The notes under the pieces: generated by a model
Told to the model about the DNA's origin: nothing
The model's input: the letters and a program-made list of their open reading frames with translations, nothing else
The model's database searches: none
Program-made: the position numbers and the translations under genes
Shown here: positions 8,758 through 17,179 of the stretch, piece after piece
How the letters are laid out: each line of letters opens with the position of its first letter
Numbering within the stretch: position 1 is the stretch's first letter
NCBI RefSeq assembly: GCF_024273235.1
Contig: NZ_JANBVH010000004.1
Location: 62,001 to 126,000, forward strand
DNA: 64,000 bases
Source of the DNA: Sphingomonas faeni
GTDB taxonomy: Bacteria; Pseudomonadota; Alphaproteobacteria; Sphingomonadales; Sphingomonadaceae
Reading direction: 5' to 3'

Positions 8758-9836
8758 TGTTGGGCTCCGGTGGCGAGAATCGCGGTCCAGTCGCGCAGGA
8801 AACGCTGGCGCTTGACGCGGTCGAGGTTGACGAGAAGTTGCGGGCCCACGCGGATCGGTCGCGCCTGGCTTGAAGGAAGACGGCGGGCGGAAACGTCGGT
8901 GCGGACCGGCCACAGGCTGCGTTTCGCGAGCAGCGACTGGCCTTCGCGCGACAGCAGGAAATCGAGGAACAGCTTCGCCGCCGCCGGATGTGCGGCCTCG
9001 CGCGCGATGAACGCGATCCGCGACGTGACGATCGTATAGTCCTGGAGGAACGCGACGCCGATCCGCGGGTCGGTCCGCGCGCGTTCCAGCGCATAGGAGC
9101 CGATGACGTTGTACGCGATCGCCTGCCTCCCCTCGGCGACCCCGCGCAGCATCGGCTCGCTGGTCTGCGACAATATGGGCTTGGTCGCGGCGATCGCCTC
9201 CAGCAACGACCGCGTGTCGCGCGTGATGGCGAGGTCCTCGGACAGGTACAGATAGCCGACATTGGAGCGCGCCGGGTCGAACGTCGTCACGCGCCCGGTC
9301 AGCGCGCGGGCGTTCTTCCGCAGCCATGTCTCCAGCGCGGCATGCGTTCGCGGCACCTGCCCAGGCGGCACGAGACGCTTGTTGTAGACGATCCCGATCG
9401 GCTCCGCGGTGACGCCGAAGCCCATGTTCTTCCACACCGACACCGGTGGCAGCGCGGGCTTTTCGGGGCTGGCATAGCCTTGGGCGAAGCCGTCGTTGAT
9501 CAGCTTCACCTGGAGGTCCATCGCCGACGACCAGACGAGATCGGCGGACAATTTCCTGGCACGCGTCTCGGTGACGAAGCGGCGATACATCTCGGTCGAG
9601 CCGAGGTCCGCGTACAGCACGGTGATCCCCGGATAGCGCTTCCGGAACGCGGCGACGACCGGCAGCAACTCCGCGCGATCGGCATTGCCGTAGATCCGCA
9701 CCTGTCGCTCGGCGCGCGCCTCGTCGATCAGCTGGTCGTAGGATCGCGGATAGCCGACCGGGCGCTGCGCCATAACGGCGGTCGCGGTGAAACCCGTAGC
9801 CAGCAATGCGATCTTCAGAAAAATTCGGGCCATCAT
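8754..9836 (-). CDS. Periplasmic solute-binding protein, AfuA/Fe3+ type, without ABC partner
   Basis: A 360-residue secreted binding protein of the extracellular solute-binding family that includes AfuA/FbpA. It has a signal peptide (ARIFLKIALLATGFTATAVMA), then RSYDQLIDEARAE, IYGNADR and a two-lobe fold ending in LFLDFLLSREGQSLL. Two adjacent ATG codons (9836, 9833) follow GAGGAG, and the first is given. No ABC permease or ATPase is encoded nearby. Instead the gene is translationally coupled to the porin and lies back to back with a two-component system. It may therefore deliver ligand (citrate or ferric citrate) to the sensor kinase rather than to a transporter. That role is inferred. Confidence 0.85.
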   Translation of the reverse strand: MMARIFLKIALLATGFTATAVMAQRPVGYPRSYDQLIDEARAERQVRIYGNADRAELLPVVAAFRKRYPGITVLYADLGSTEMYRRFVTETRARKLSADLVWSSAMDLQVKLINDGFAQGYASPEKPALPPVSVWKNMGFGVTAEPIGIVYNKRLVPPGQVPRTHAALETWLRKNARALTGRVTTFDPARSNVGYLYLSEDLAITRDTRSLLEAIAATKPILSQTSEPMLRGVAEGRQAIAYNVIGSYALERARTDPRIGVAFLQDYTIVTSRIAFIAREAAHPAAAKLFLDFLLSREGQSLLAKRSLWPVRTDVSARRLPSSQARPIRVGPQLLVNLDRVKRQRFLRDWTAILATGAQQ

Positions 9837-9924
9837 TACTCTCCTCGCCTTCCGTCTCTGTGTTCGGATAGACTGCATCGGTGGAGTACGAACCGAAGCT
9901 GTCACCAACCTTTCACGGGTTTCC

Positions 9925-10590
9925 ATGCGCATCCTGGTGATCGAGGACGACGCGGCGCTCGCGCGCAGCATCGGCGCGTTGCTGCGCGCGGGCGGCAATG
10001 CGGTCGATCATGTCGCGACCGGCGAGGACGCGCTGTCGGTGGTCGCGGGGGAGCCCTATGCGCTGGTGATCCTCGACGTCGGCCTGCCCGGCATCGACGG
10101 CTTCACCGTGCTGGAAACCTTGCGGCGGCGTGGTGAGCGTGTGCCCGTGCTGATGCTGACCGCGCGCGATGCGCTCGACGACCGGGTGCGCGGGCTCGAT
10201 CTCGGCGCCGATGACTATCTGCGCAAACCGTTCGAGCCCGAGGAGCTGGAGGCGCGGGTACGAGCGCTCGGACGGCGCCGCGGGGGCGATCCGCTGCCGG
10301 TGCTCAGCGTCGGCACGCTGACGATCAACCGCTCGACCGGCGACGCGGACATCGCCGGCCGCGCGCTCGACCTGCGCCGGCGCGAGCGCGCCGTGCTGGA
10401 GGCGCTCGCGACGCGCGCAGGCCGCGTGGTGCCGCGCGCGCTGCTGATCGGCGAGGTGTTCGGGTTCGACGAGCCGGTCGGCGACAATGCGATCGAGGTC
10501 CATGTGACCCGCCTACGCACCAAGCTCGCGCCGGATGGCCCAGGCATCCGCACCGTCCGCGGCGTCGGCTACATGCTCGATGCCGGCTGA
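9925..10590 (+). CDS. tctD: OmpR-family response regulator, TctD-like
   Basis: A 221-residue regulator with a receiver domain (acidic pocket EDD at residues 7-9, phospho-acceptor D51 in LVILDVGLPG, and the conserved Lys in DDYLRKPFEPEEL) followed by an OmpR-type winged helix (GRALDLRRRERAVLEAL to TVRGVGYML). I chose the start at 9925 because the receiver begins there. Upstream in-frame codons give only non-conserved sequence. It is transcribed divergently from the binding-protein/porin/CitMHS genes and overlaps the kinase by 11 bases. By analogy with TctD it probably activates tricarboxylate uptake genes. Confidence 0.88.
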   Translation: MRILVIEDDAALARSIGALLRAGGNAVDHVATGEDALSVVAGEPYALVILDVGLPGIDGFTVLETLRRRGERVPVLMLTARDALDDRVRGLDLGADDYLRKPFEPEELEARVRALGRRRGGDPLPVLSVGTLTINRSTGDADIAGRALDLRRRERAVLEALATRAGRVVPRALLIGEVFGFDEPVGDNAIEVHVTRLRTKLAPDGPGIRTVRGVGYMLDAG

Positions 10591-11989
10591 GACCATCGCT
10601 ACCGATCGGGGCACGCCAGCGCTGCGCACCCGGCTGTTGGTGGCGGTGCTCGGCCCGTTGCTGGCGGCGGCGATCCTGATCGGCGTGGTCGGCGCGACGC
10701 TGATCGCCGACGTGGTCCGCCGCACCAACGACCGCGTGCTCGGCGGGGCGCTCGGCGCGATCGCTGAGACGGTGCAGGTCGAGCGCGGCGAGGTGACGCT
10801 GGATCTGCCCGCAGCCGCGTTCGGGATGCTGGAAAACACCGAGCGCGACAACGTCTATTACCGCGTCGCCGTCGGCAGCGACCTGCTTACCGGCTATGCG
10901 GACCTGCCCGCCCCCGATCCCGCAACGCTCGCGATCGACGTGCCGCGCTATCGTTTCGCGCGCTACCGCGACCAGAAGATCCGCATCGCCGAAGTCCGCC
11001 GCTCGCTCCCGCGGATCGACAAGCCCGTGATCGTCCAGATCGCCGAGACGCTCGACAACCGCGGGGCGCTCACCCGCCGCCTGATGCTCGCGCTGCTGAT
11101 CGGCGAATGCGTTCTCGTCGGTGCCGCGGCGTTGCTGCTCAGGCCCGCATTAGGATGGTCGCTGCGACCACTCGCCCGACTCCGCGGTGCCGTCGAAGCG
11201 CGCGACGAACGCGCGCGCCCGGATTTCTCCCCGCTCGACACCGGCCCGCTGCCGAGCGAACTCCGCCCGCTCGCCGGTGCGTTCGACCGCCTGCTGGCGC
11301 AGCTCGACACCGCCACCGTCGGCGTCCGCCGCTTCACCGCCGACGCCTCGCACCAGATGCGCACGCCCTTGTCGGTGCTGAAGGTCCAGGTCGCGCTCGC
11401 CCGCCGCGGCTCGGACGCGGAACGGCGCGAGGCGTTGGACGAGATCGCCGACGCTGTGGTCCGACTCGAACGGCTCGTGACGCAATTGCTCGCTTTGGCG
11501 CGTGCCGAGGAAGCGGGCGTGTCCGCCCCGCTCGAAGCGGTCGACCTGCGCGAAGTCGCGGCGGCGGTCATCACCCGCCAGATCAAGCACGCGATCGAGG
11601 CGGGCATCGACCTGACGCTGGAAGGCGAGGGGACCGCCGGCCCGGTCGTGTCGGGCCACCGCACGCTGATCTTCGAGATCCTCTCCAACCTCGTCGACAA
11701 CGGCATTCGCTACAACCGGCGCGGCGGCACCGTGTCGATCATGCTCGAGGCGACCGAGGCGGCGACGACGGTCACGATCGCCGACGACGGTCCCGGCATC
11801 GCGCCCGAACACCGCGAAATGGTGTTCGACCGGTTCGTCCGGTTGGAAACGCCCGGTAGTTCCGAGGGCAGTGGCCTGGGTCTTGCGATCGTGAGATCCG
11901 CAGCGGCTCGGCTCGATGCGACGGTTGCGTTCGGCGATACGCCCAGCGGCACAGCCGTGATTATTCGATTTGTACGTCCGACAGGATAG
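10580..11989 (+). CDS. tctE: Sensor histidine kinase, TctE-like
   Basis: A 469-residue inner-membrane sensor. It has TM1 (residues ~18-42), a periplasmic sensor of ~120 residues, TM2 (~165-188), a HAMP-like linker, dimerisation helix with phospho-His H258 (ASHQMRTPLSVL), and a HATPase domain with N box LVDNGIRYN, DDGPGIAPEH and GSGLGLAIV. The start ATG at 10580 lies inside the last codons of the response-regulator gene, so translation is coupled. Family members sense tricarboxylates. Here the adjacent periplasmic binding protein could present the ligand. Confidence 0.88.
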   Translation: MPAETIATDRGTPALRTRLLVAVLGPLLAAAILIGVVGATLIADVVRRTNDRVLGGALGAIAETVQVERGEVTLDLPAAAFGMLENTERDNVYYRVAVGSDLLTGYADLPAPDPATLAIDVPRYRFARYRDQKIRIAEVRRSLPRIDKPVIVQIAETLDNRGALTRRLMLALLIGECVLVGAAALLLRPALGWSLRPLARLRGAVEARDERARPDFSPLDTGPLPSELRPLAGAFDRLLAQLDTATVGVRRFTADASHQMRTPLSVLKVQVALARRGSDAERREALDEIADAVVRLERLVTQLLALARAEEAGVSAPLEAVDLREVAAAVITRQIKHAIEAGIDLTLEGEGTAGPVVSGHRTLIFEILSNLVDNGIRYNRRGGTVSIMLEATEAATTVTIADDGPGIAPEHREMVFDRFVRLETPGSSEGSGLGLAIVRSAAARLDATVAFGDTPSGTAVIIRFVRPTG

Positions 11990-12039
11990 ACCTGCGCCAA
12001 ACAGATGCTCGTCCGTTCGACTCAATAAGGAGTTCCCGC

Positions 12040-13116
12040 ATGCCCAACGTGCCGCCGGTATTTGATGGGACGCCGGACCGGGCATTCCGGCCCGATCGTC
12101 GTGGCGTCCTGATCGGGGCCGTGGCGCTGGTCGCGACGTCGGCGCACGCGGGAATGCCGGGCGGGGCCGCCGCGCCTGCCGACGCCGAACCGCGCATCGA
12201 GCGAATGTCGGCGAAGTTCGACCGGATGGTCGCACCCGGTGCGCAGGTCGAGACGGTCGCGACGGGCATACGCTGGGCGGAGGGACCGGTGTGGGTCGAG
12301 GCCGGGCAGTATCTGCTGTTCTCCGATCCGCCTGCGAACATCGTGCGGCGATGGCGCAAGGGTGGTGTCGCGGCGCCGTTCCTCGATCCGTCGGGTGCTG
12401 GCGGGACCGATCCGAAGCTCATCCGGGAGCCGGGTGCGAACGGACTGACGCTCGATCGAACGGGCAAGCTGCTGATCGCCAACAGTGGCGGTCGGTCGAT
12501 CGATCGCGTGGATCTGGCAACGCGGCGGCGCGAGACGGTCGTCGACCGGTATCGGGGAAAGCGGTTCAACAGCCCGAACGACATGCATGTCGCGCGGGAC
12601 GGTACGCTGTATTTCACCGATCCGCCGTACGGCCTGACCGAAGGCGATACGTCGCCCCTGAAGGAACTGGCGGTGAACGGCGTCTACCGGCTTCGGCCGG
12701 GTGGTGCGGTCGAACTGCTGGAGGGGAGCCTCACGCGACCGAACGGGATCGCGCTGTCGCCAGACGAAACGCGGCTCTACGTGTCGGTATCGGACGAAAC
12801 CGCACCGCGGATCATGGTCTATGATCTGGGTGCGAAGGGCGTGCGCAATGCCCGGGTGCTGCTCGATGCCAAGGCGATGAAGGCGCGCGGCGGCGCCGGC
12901 CTGCCCGATGGAATGAAAGTCGCGCGCGACGGGACCCTGATATGCTCGGTGCCGGGCGGCATGATGTTCATGACACCCGATGCGGAGCCGCTCGCGCTGG
13001 TCACGACCGGCGCGCCGATCGCGAACTGTGCGTTCGGCGAGAAGGGGCGGGCATTGTACATGACCGCGAACGACCGGGTCCTGCGGCTGCCGCTACGCGC
13101 GGGATGGCAGAGTTGA
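12040..13116 (+). CDS. SMP-30/gluconolactonase-like protein, exported
   Basis: A 358-residue beta-propeller of the SMP-30/gluconolactonase family, whose enzymes open sugar lactones with a bound divalent metal. Typical motifs are EGPVWVEAGQYLLFSDPPANIV, a metal-binding Asn-Asp in FNSPNDMHVARDG, and RPNGIALSPDETRLYVS. The N-terminus has an Arg-Arg pair before a hydrophobic stretch (DRRGVLIGAVALVATSAHA), suggesting Tat or Sec export. AAGGAG precedes the ATG at good spacing. It faces the TonB receptor gene across a hairpin and begins the sugar-acid block, so a xylono-, glucono- or uronolactone substrate is plausible. Confidence 0.85.
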   Translation: MPNVPPVFDGTPDRAFRPDRRGVLIGAVALVATSAHAGMPGGAAAPADAEPRIERMSAKFDRMVAPGAQVETVATGIRWAEGPVWVEAGQYLLFSDPPANIVRRWRKGGVAAPFLDPSGAGGTDPKLIREPGANGLTLDRTGKLLIANSGGRSIDRVDLATRRRETVVDRYRGKRFNSPNDMHVARDGTLYFTDPPYGLTEGDTSPLKELAVNGVYRLRPGGAVELLEGSLTRPNGIALSPDETRLYVSVSDETAPRIMVYDLGAKGVRNARVLLDAKAMKARGGAGLPDGMKVARDGTLICSVPGGMMFMTPDAEPLALVTTGAPIANCAFGEKGRALYMTANDRVLRLPLRAGWQS

Positions 13117-13125
13117 GGGACGGCT

Positions 13126-13155
13126 CGTCCCCGGCAGGAACTGCTGCCGGGGACG
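13126..13155. terminator. Bidirectional hairpin between lactonase and TonB receptor genes
   Basis: A perfect 12-bp stem (CGTCCCCGGCAG) with a 6-base loop lies between the convergent stops at 13116 and 13186. There is no strong T-run. It probably terminates one or both transcripts. Confidence 0.65.
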
Positions 13156-13161
13156 ACGCCC

Positions 13162-13188
13162 TCAGAACCGCCCTCAGAACCGCCCTTA
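13162..13188 (-). repeat. Triplicated 12-bp terminal codon block of the TonB receptor gene
   Basis: On the minus strand, Arg-Phe-stop is followed twice by a further 12-bp unit that again reads Gly-Arg-Phe-stop in the same frame (stops at 13186, 13174 and 13162). Read-through of the first or second stop would therefore still end in Arg-Phe. Confidence 0.75.
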
Positions 13189-16100
13189 GAATCGGGCGCG
13201 CACGCCGATCCGGTAGAAGCGGCCGAGCGTGTCGTAGAGCGCCGGGTTCACGTCGAGCCCGGTGTTGGTCTGTGGCGAAGGCTCGGGATCATGGTCGAAC
13301 AGATTGTCGACCTTGAAGAACATGCTGACCTGCTTGGTGACGTTCACCGCACCGCCGATGTCGAAGTAGAACGCGCCCTTCATCGTGTTGTTGTCGATCG
13401 TCGGGTTGTTGCTGGTCGAGACCGGGCAGTTGCCGGCCGAGCACACGACATACTGGTTGCCGTACACCCCGTCGCTGAACCAGCGCTGCTGCAGCGTGAT
13501 GCTGAACGCGTCGTTGTCGTAGCTCTCGGTGACGAGCCATTTCCAGTTCGGCGTCGCGCCGGTGTTCGCACCCGCCGAATCGACCGGGATCGTGCCGGGC
13601 AGTCCGGGATCGGTGACGTATTTGATCACATGCGTGGTCAGCCCGCGCAGGGTGAGGTTACCGTCGATCCCCAGCGGCTTGCGCCACTGATAGCTCGCCT
13701 CGATATCGAACCCGTCGGTCTTGATCGACGCGAGGTTGAACGACTGGACGTTGACGTATTTCGAGTCGCTGTCGAGGTCGAACGCGCCGCAGGTGTCGGG
13801 GATCTTGTCGACCAGGCAGAGGTTGACGACCTGCTGCGCCGACAGGCTCGAGATCACGTCCTTCAGCTTGATCTTGTAATAGTCGAACGACAGGCTGAGC
13901 CCCGGCAGCCATTTCGGCCGCGAATAGACGACGCCGAGTTCGGTGTTGCGCGCGATTTCGGGCCTCAGCGCCGTGTTGCCGATCGTGTTCTGGATGATCA
14001 GCACCTGGCGCCCGTTCGGGTTCTCGGCGGTCCTGCGCGGATCGGTGAAGTTCGGGACGGTGGTCGTCACCGGTGCCGCGAACAGTTCCGACAGGTTGGG
14101 CGCGCGGACGTCGCGCGACGTCACGGCGCGGAAGCGGAGCCCGTCGAGCGGCGTGTCCCAGGTGCCGCCGACCTTCCAGGCATAGACGACGCCCGATGTC
14201 GAATAGCGCGTCGCCCGGCCCGCCGCGTTCACGTTCGCGCGGCCCAGCGTGTCGGAGTTGAGGATCGGCAGGTTCAGCTCCAGGAAGCTCTCGAGGACGT
14301 TGTACTTGCCCGTGCCGTTCTTGTAGTTGCCCGCGTACCAGTTGCTGCCGTTCACCGAATTCAGGCTCGGATCGGCCGGATACAGCGTCGAGTTGGGACT
14401 GTCGGCCGAGACGCCAGCGCCGTAGGGGTCGGCGTTCACCCGGTAGAATTCGCGGCGATATTCGATGCCCGCCGCGACCGCGAGCGGCCCTGCCCACAAA
14501 TTGATCGGCTCGCCCGAGATGCTGCCGGCAAAGGCGTCCTGCGTCTGCTTGGTATGCTGGAACGGTCCCGCGGCCGGCGTGACATAGGCGAGTGCGGCGG
14601 CCGACGGTGTCGCCCCGCCGAAGATGTTGATCGGCTGGCACCCCGCGGCACGTGCGGCGGCGTCGGCGCAGACGATCTGGCCGTTCAGGCTGATCGCGTT
14701 GATCGCCTGATTGTAGCGTCCGGTCAGGCTGATGTTGTCGACGTTGATGTCGGTGATGTTGGTGCCATGCTCGTACGACGCGTCATAGGTCCAGTTGGTC
14801 CCGAGCAGGTCGGCCTTGCCCTTCAGCCCGCCGACGAAGCGATATTGACGGCGATCGGTATTCACCTGGATGTTCGGCAGGATCGCGTTGCTCAGCCCGT
14901 ATTGGAAGCTGGTGATGCCGTTCGCCGCACAGGCGGCCGAGATCGACGCGGGCAAATACGGGTTCGCGCACTGTACGGTCAGCCCGGTCTTCGCGGAGCC
15001 GGGATTGGGCTGGTTGTGCGTCTTCACCTGCGCGACGTTGGCGGTCATGTAGACCTCCATGTCGGGCGCGACGTCGTAGCTGATGCGCGTGTAACCGTTG
15101 AGCCGCTGGATCGCGGATTGCAGCGACGTGCCCGATCCGACATGCCCCGATTGGTCGCCGCCGACGCAGAAGCCGACATAACACCCGTTGACGTTGCCGG
15201 CCCTGTCCTTGGCGGGCACGCCGTTCGATCCGTACTGGAACTGGAAGGGCTGGCCGTTGGCGTCGAACGCGGTGCCCTGCAGCGGGCCGGCGCTGATCAG
15301 GCCGTATTTGGTGTATTGATACGCCTGGCCGTGATCGCGGACGAGGTATTGCGGCGATCCGTTGTTCATGATGCCGGTGTTGACCAGCGTGGTCGCGCGG
15401 TACCAGTCGCGGCTGCCGGCGAGGTCTTCGCCGAAATTGCCCGGGCCGACGCCCTGTTCCTTGGCATATTCGCCGCTCAGGATGACGTGCAGCCTGTCGT
15501 TCGCGAAGCTCTTGCCGACCGCCGCCTGGAACAGCACCTGGCCGTCGTCGCCATAGGTCGTCACGCCGCTCTGGACGTTCGCCTTGAACCCGGTGAACTT
15601 CGTGTCGGTGATGAAGTTGATCACGCCGCCGACCGCATCCGAACCGTAGGACGCAGAGGCGCCGCCGGTGACGATATCGACGCGCTTGATCAGCAATTGC
15701 GGGAACTGGCTGATGTCGGGAACGCCGGTAACGTTAGCACCGACGACGCGCTGGCCGTCGAGCAAGGTCAGCGTCCGGATCGTGCCGAGGCCGCGCAGCG
15801 AGAACGAGCTGAGCCCCTGCGATCCGCTCGACGTGCTGAACGTCCCCGTATTGGCGCCGGTCGAGCCCTGCAACGAGGGCAATTGCGCCACCGTCGTGAA
15901 GATGTTGGGTTGCGCGTTCTTGAGGATCTGTTCCTCGCCGATCACCGTCGTCGGCGTCGGCGCGTTGAACCCGCTCGACGTGATGCGCGTGCCGGTGACG
16001 ACGATATCCTTCGTGCTCGCGGTCCGCTCGTCGTCGTCGGGCAGGGTGGTCTGCGGCGCAGGATTCGGTGCGGGTACGGCCTGGTCCGCCGGCGCGGCTG

Positions 16101-16290
16101 CAGTCTCTGCGGTGGCAGGGACGGCGGTTTCGGGGACGGCGGTTTCGGGGACGGCGGTTTCGGGGACGGCCGAAGGCGCGGTCTGGGCCGCGGCTGGCGC
16201 ACACAGCAACGCAGTCGCCAGCACGAATAGGCTGGTAGCGTTAACATGTGATTTTACGAGTAATAGCCGATCGCGCGTGACCTTCAGCAT
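13186..16290 (-). CDS. TonB-dependent receptor
   Basis: A 1034-residue outer-membrane receptor for TonB-energised uptake, probably of xylan-derived oligosaccharides given its neighbours. It has a signal peptide (residues ~15-36, ending APAAAQ), a Pro/Ala-rich spacer with three PETAV repeats, a plug domain starting near DIVVTGTRI, a long beta-barrel with many GxxY-type strands, and a terminal RIGVRARF. The ATG at 16290 is preseded by AAGGGG at good spacing. An ATG seven codons upstream is less likely. In-frame 12-bp repeats after the stop and a LacI-type palindrome over codons ~15-19 are treated separately. Confidence 0.92.
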   Translation of the reverse strand: MLKVTRDRLLLVKSHVNATSLFVLATALLCAPAAAQTAPSAVPETAVPETAVPETAVPATAETAAAPADQAVPAPNPAPQTTLPDDDERTASTKDIVVTGTRITSSGFNAPTPTTVIGEEQILKNAQPNIFTTVAQLPSLQGSTGANTGTFSTSSGSQGLSSFSLRGLGTIRTLTLLDGQRVVGANVTGVPDISQFPQLLIKRVDIVTGGASASYGSDAVGGVINFITDTKFTGFKANVQSGVTTYGDDGQVLFQAAVGKSFANDRLHVILSGEYAKEQGVGPGNFGEDLAGSRDWYRATTLVNTGIMNNGSPQYLVRDHGQAYQYTKYGLISAGPLQGTAFDANGQPFQFQYGSNGVPAKDRAGNVNGCYVGFCVGGDQSGHVGSGTSLQSAIQRLNGYTRISYDVAPDMEVYMTANVAQVKTHNQPNPGSAKTGLTVQCANPYLPASISAACAANGITSFQYGLSNAILPNIQVNTDRRQYRFVGGLKGKADLLGTNWTYDASYEHGTNITDINVDNISLTGRYNQAINAISLNGQIVCADAAARAAGCQPINIFGGATPSAAALAYVTPAAGPFQHTKQTQDAFAGSISGEPINLWAGPLAVAAGIEYRREFYRVNADPYGAGVSADSPNSTLYPADPSLNSVNGSNWYAGNYKNGTGKYNVLESFLELNLPILNSDTLGRANVNAAGRATRYSTSGVVYAWKVGGTWDTPLDGLRFRAVTSRDVRAPNLSELFAAPVTTTVPNFTDPRRTAENPNGRQVLIIQNTIGNTALRPEIARNTELGVVYSRPKWLPGLSLSFDYYKIKLKDVISSLSAQQVVNLCLVDKIPDTCGAFDLDSDSKYVNVQSFNLASIKTDGFDIEASYQWRKPLGIDGNLTLRGLTTHVIKYVTDPGLPGTIPVDSAGANTGATPNWKWLVTESYDNDAFSITLQQRWFSDGVYGNQYVVCSAGNCPVSTSNNPTIDNNTMKGAFYFDIGGAVNVTKQVSMFFKVDNLFDHDPEPSPQTNTGLDVNPALYDTLGRFYRIGVRARF
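16121..16165 (-). repeat. Three 15-bp tandem units in the TonB receptor gene
   Basis: Three identical 15-bp units encode the repeated Pro-Glu-Thr-Ala-Val in the spacer between the signal peptide and the plug. Exact identity at DNA level suggests recent slippage expansion. Confidence 0.85.
16233..16246. promoter_or_regulatory. LacI-type operator-like palindrome at the 5' end of the TonB receptor gene
   Basis: TGGTAGCGTTAACA fits an even palindrome with central CG, TGNTANCGNTANCA, as seen for LacI-family operators. It lies 44-57 bases inside the coding sequence. The same pattern occurs in the GH67/GH3 promoter at 25845. Binding here would act as a roadblock. Function is inferred. Confidence 0.45.
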
Positions 16291-16389
16291 CCGTCCATCC
16301 CCTTGTTGCACGTAGCGCGTGCCGGGCTCCGGCTTGGCGACGTGTCGTTCCGGTTACTCTGTACCGTATGCGGGGCGGCGTATCATCTA

Positions 16390-16401
16390 CGACCATGGTC
16401 G
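16390..16401. promoter_or_regulatory. 12-bp perfect palindrome upstream of the TonB receptor gene
   Basis: CGACCATGGTCG lies about 100 bases upstream of the receptor start, between it and the FadR-type regulator gene. It may be an operator for either unit. It matches no motif I can name. Confidence 0.3.
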
Positions 16402-16456
16402 CAGTGCGGAACCATCGGACTCGCGCGGCGCACCGCCGCCGATCCGCCGGACCGTG

Positions 16457-17179
16457 TCAGGGCATCAGCCGCTTGCGGCCCTGCGACAGATGCCAGCGCA
16501 TCGCAAGCGCGGCGCCGTCGGCATCCTGCGCGCGGATCGCCTCGACGATCGCGTCATGCTCGTCCATCATCGCCTTGATCACCTCGGGTGCGCGCGACCG
16601 CGATATGTCCACGCCGGCGCGCAGGATCCGCATCACCGCATCCTGGAGATGATCGAAGACCGGCAGGAACGCGGCATTGGCGGTCGCCTCGGCGATCGCG
16701 CGGTGCAGTACCCAGTCCTCGTCATGCGCCGGCGCATTGGACAGCAGCGCCGTCCGCAACGCCTCCAGCGCGCGCTCGATCGCGTCCATCTGGTGATGCG
16801 ACCGGCGCTGTGCCGCCAGCCGCGCCGCCTCCGCCTCCAGCACGAAGCGTACTTCGTAGGTGCCGAGCGTCGCGGCGATGTCCGCCATCGGCATGTGCGA
16901 GCCGAGCCGCTCCGACGGCCGCCGTTTGACATAGGAGCCGGCACCACGCCGCGCCTGCGTGATCCCGTCCGAGGCGAGCCGTGCCAGCGCCTCGCGCACG
17001 ATCGTCCGCGACATGCCGAACATCGTCGCCAGCTTGTCCTCCGCGGGCAACCGGTCGCCGACCGCGAGCTGCTCGTCGAGGATGATCTGGACGATCCCGG
17101 TATAGGCCCGGTCCGCCAGCCGCTCGCCGCCGGTCACGACCGGCCTCGAATTTGGGGCTGCGGCATCGTCAGACGACAT
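16457..17179 (-). CDS. GntR-family transcriptional regulator, FadR subfamily (FCD domain)
   Basis: A 240-residue repressor-type protein. The winged helix (residues ~20-90) has LPAEDKLATMFGMSRTIVREALARLASDGI, and the C-terminal all-helical FCD domain carries candidate ligand/metal residues in HDEDWVLHRAIAEAT and MMDEHDAIVEAI. FCD regulators commonly sense sugar acids such as gluconate, galactonate or glucuronate. The start at 17179 overlaps the end of the permease gene by 11 bases, so it is the second gene of a permease-regulator operon and probably controls it. A GT-N3-AC palindrome lies upstream of the permease. Confidence 0.9.
   Translation of the reverse strand: MSSDDAAAPNSRPVVTGGERLADRAYTGIVQIILDEQLAVGDRLPAEDKLATMFGMSRTIVREALARLASDGITQARRGAGSYVKRRPSERLGSHMPMADIAATLGTYEVRFVLEAEAARLAAQRRSHHQMDAIERALEALRTALLSNAPAHDEDWVLHRAIAEATANAAFLPVFDHLQDAVMRILRAGVDISRSRAPEVIKAMMDEHDAIVEAIRAQDADGAALAMRWHLSQGRKRLMP

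Noticed and set aside
13291..16230. Open plus-strand frame of ~979 codons antisense to the TonB receptor gene
   Set aside because: Shadow of the receptor reading frame, without start signals or domains.
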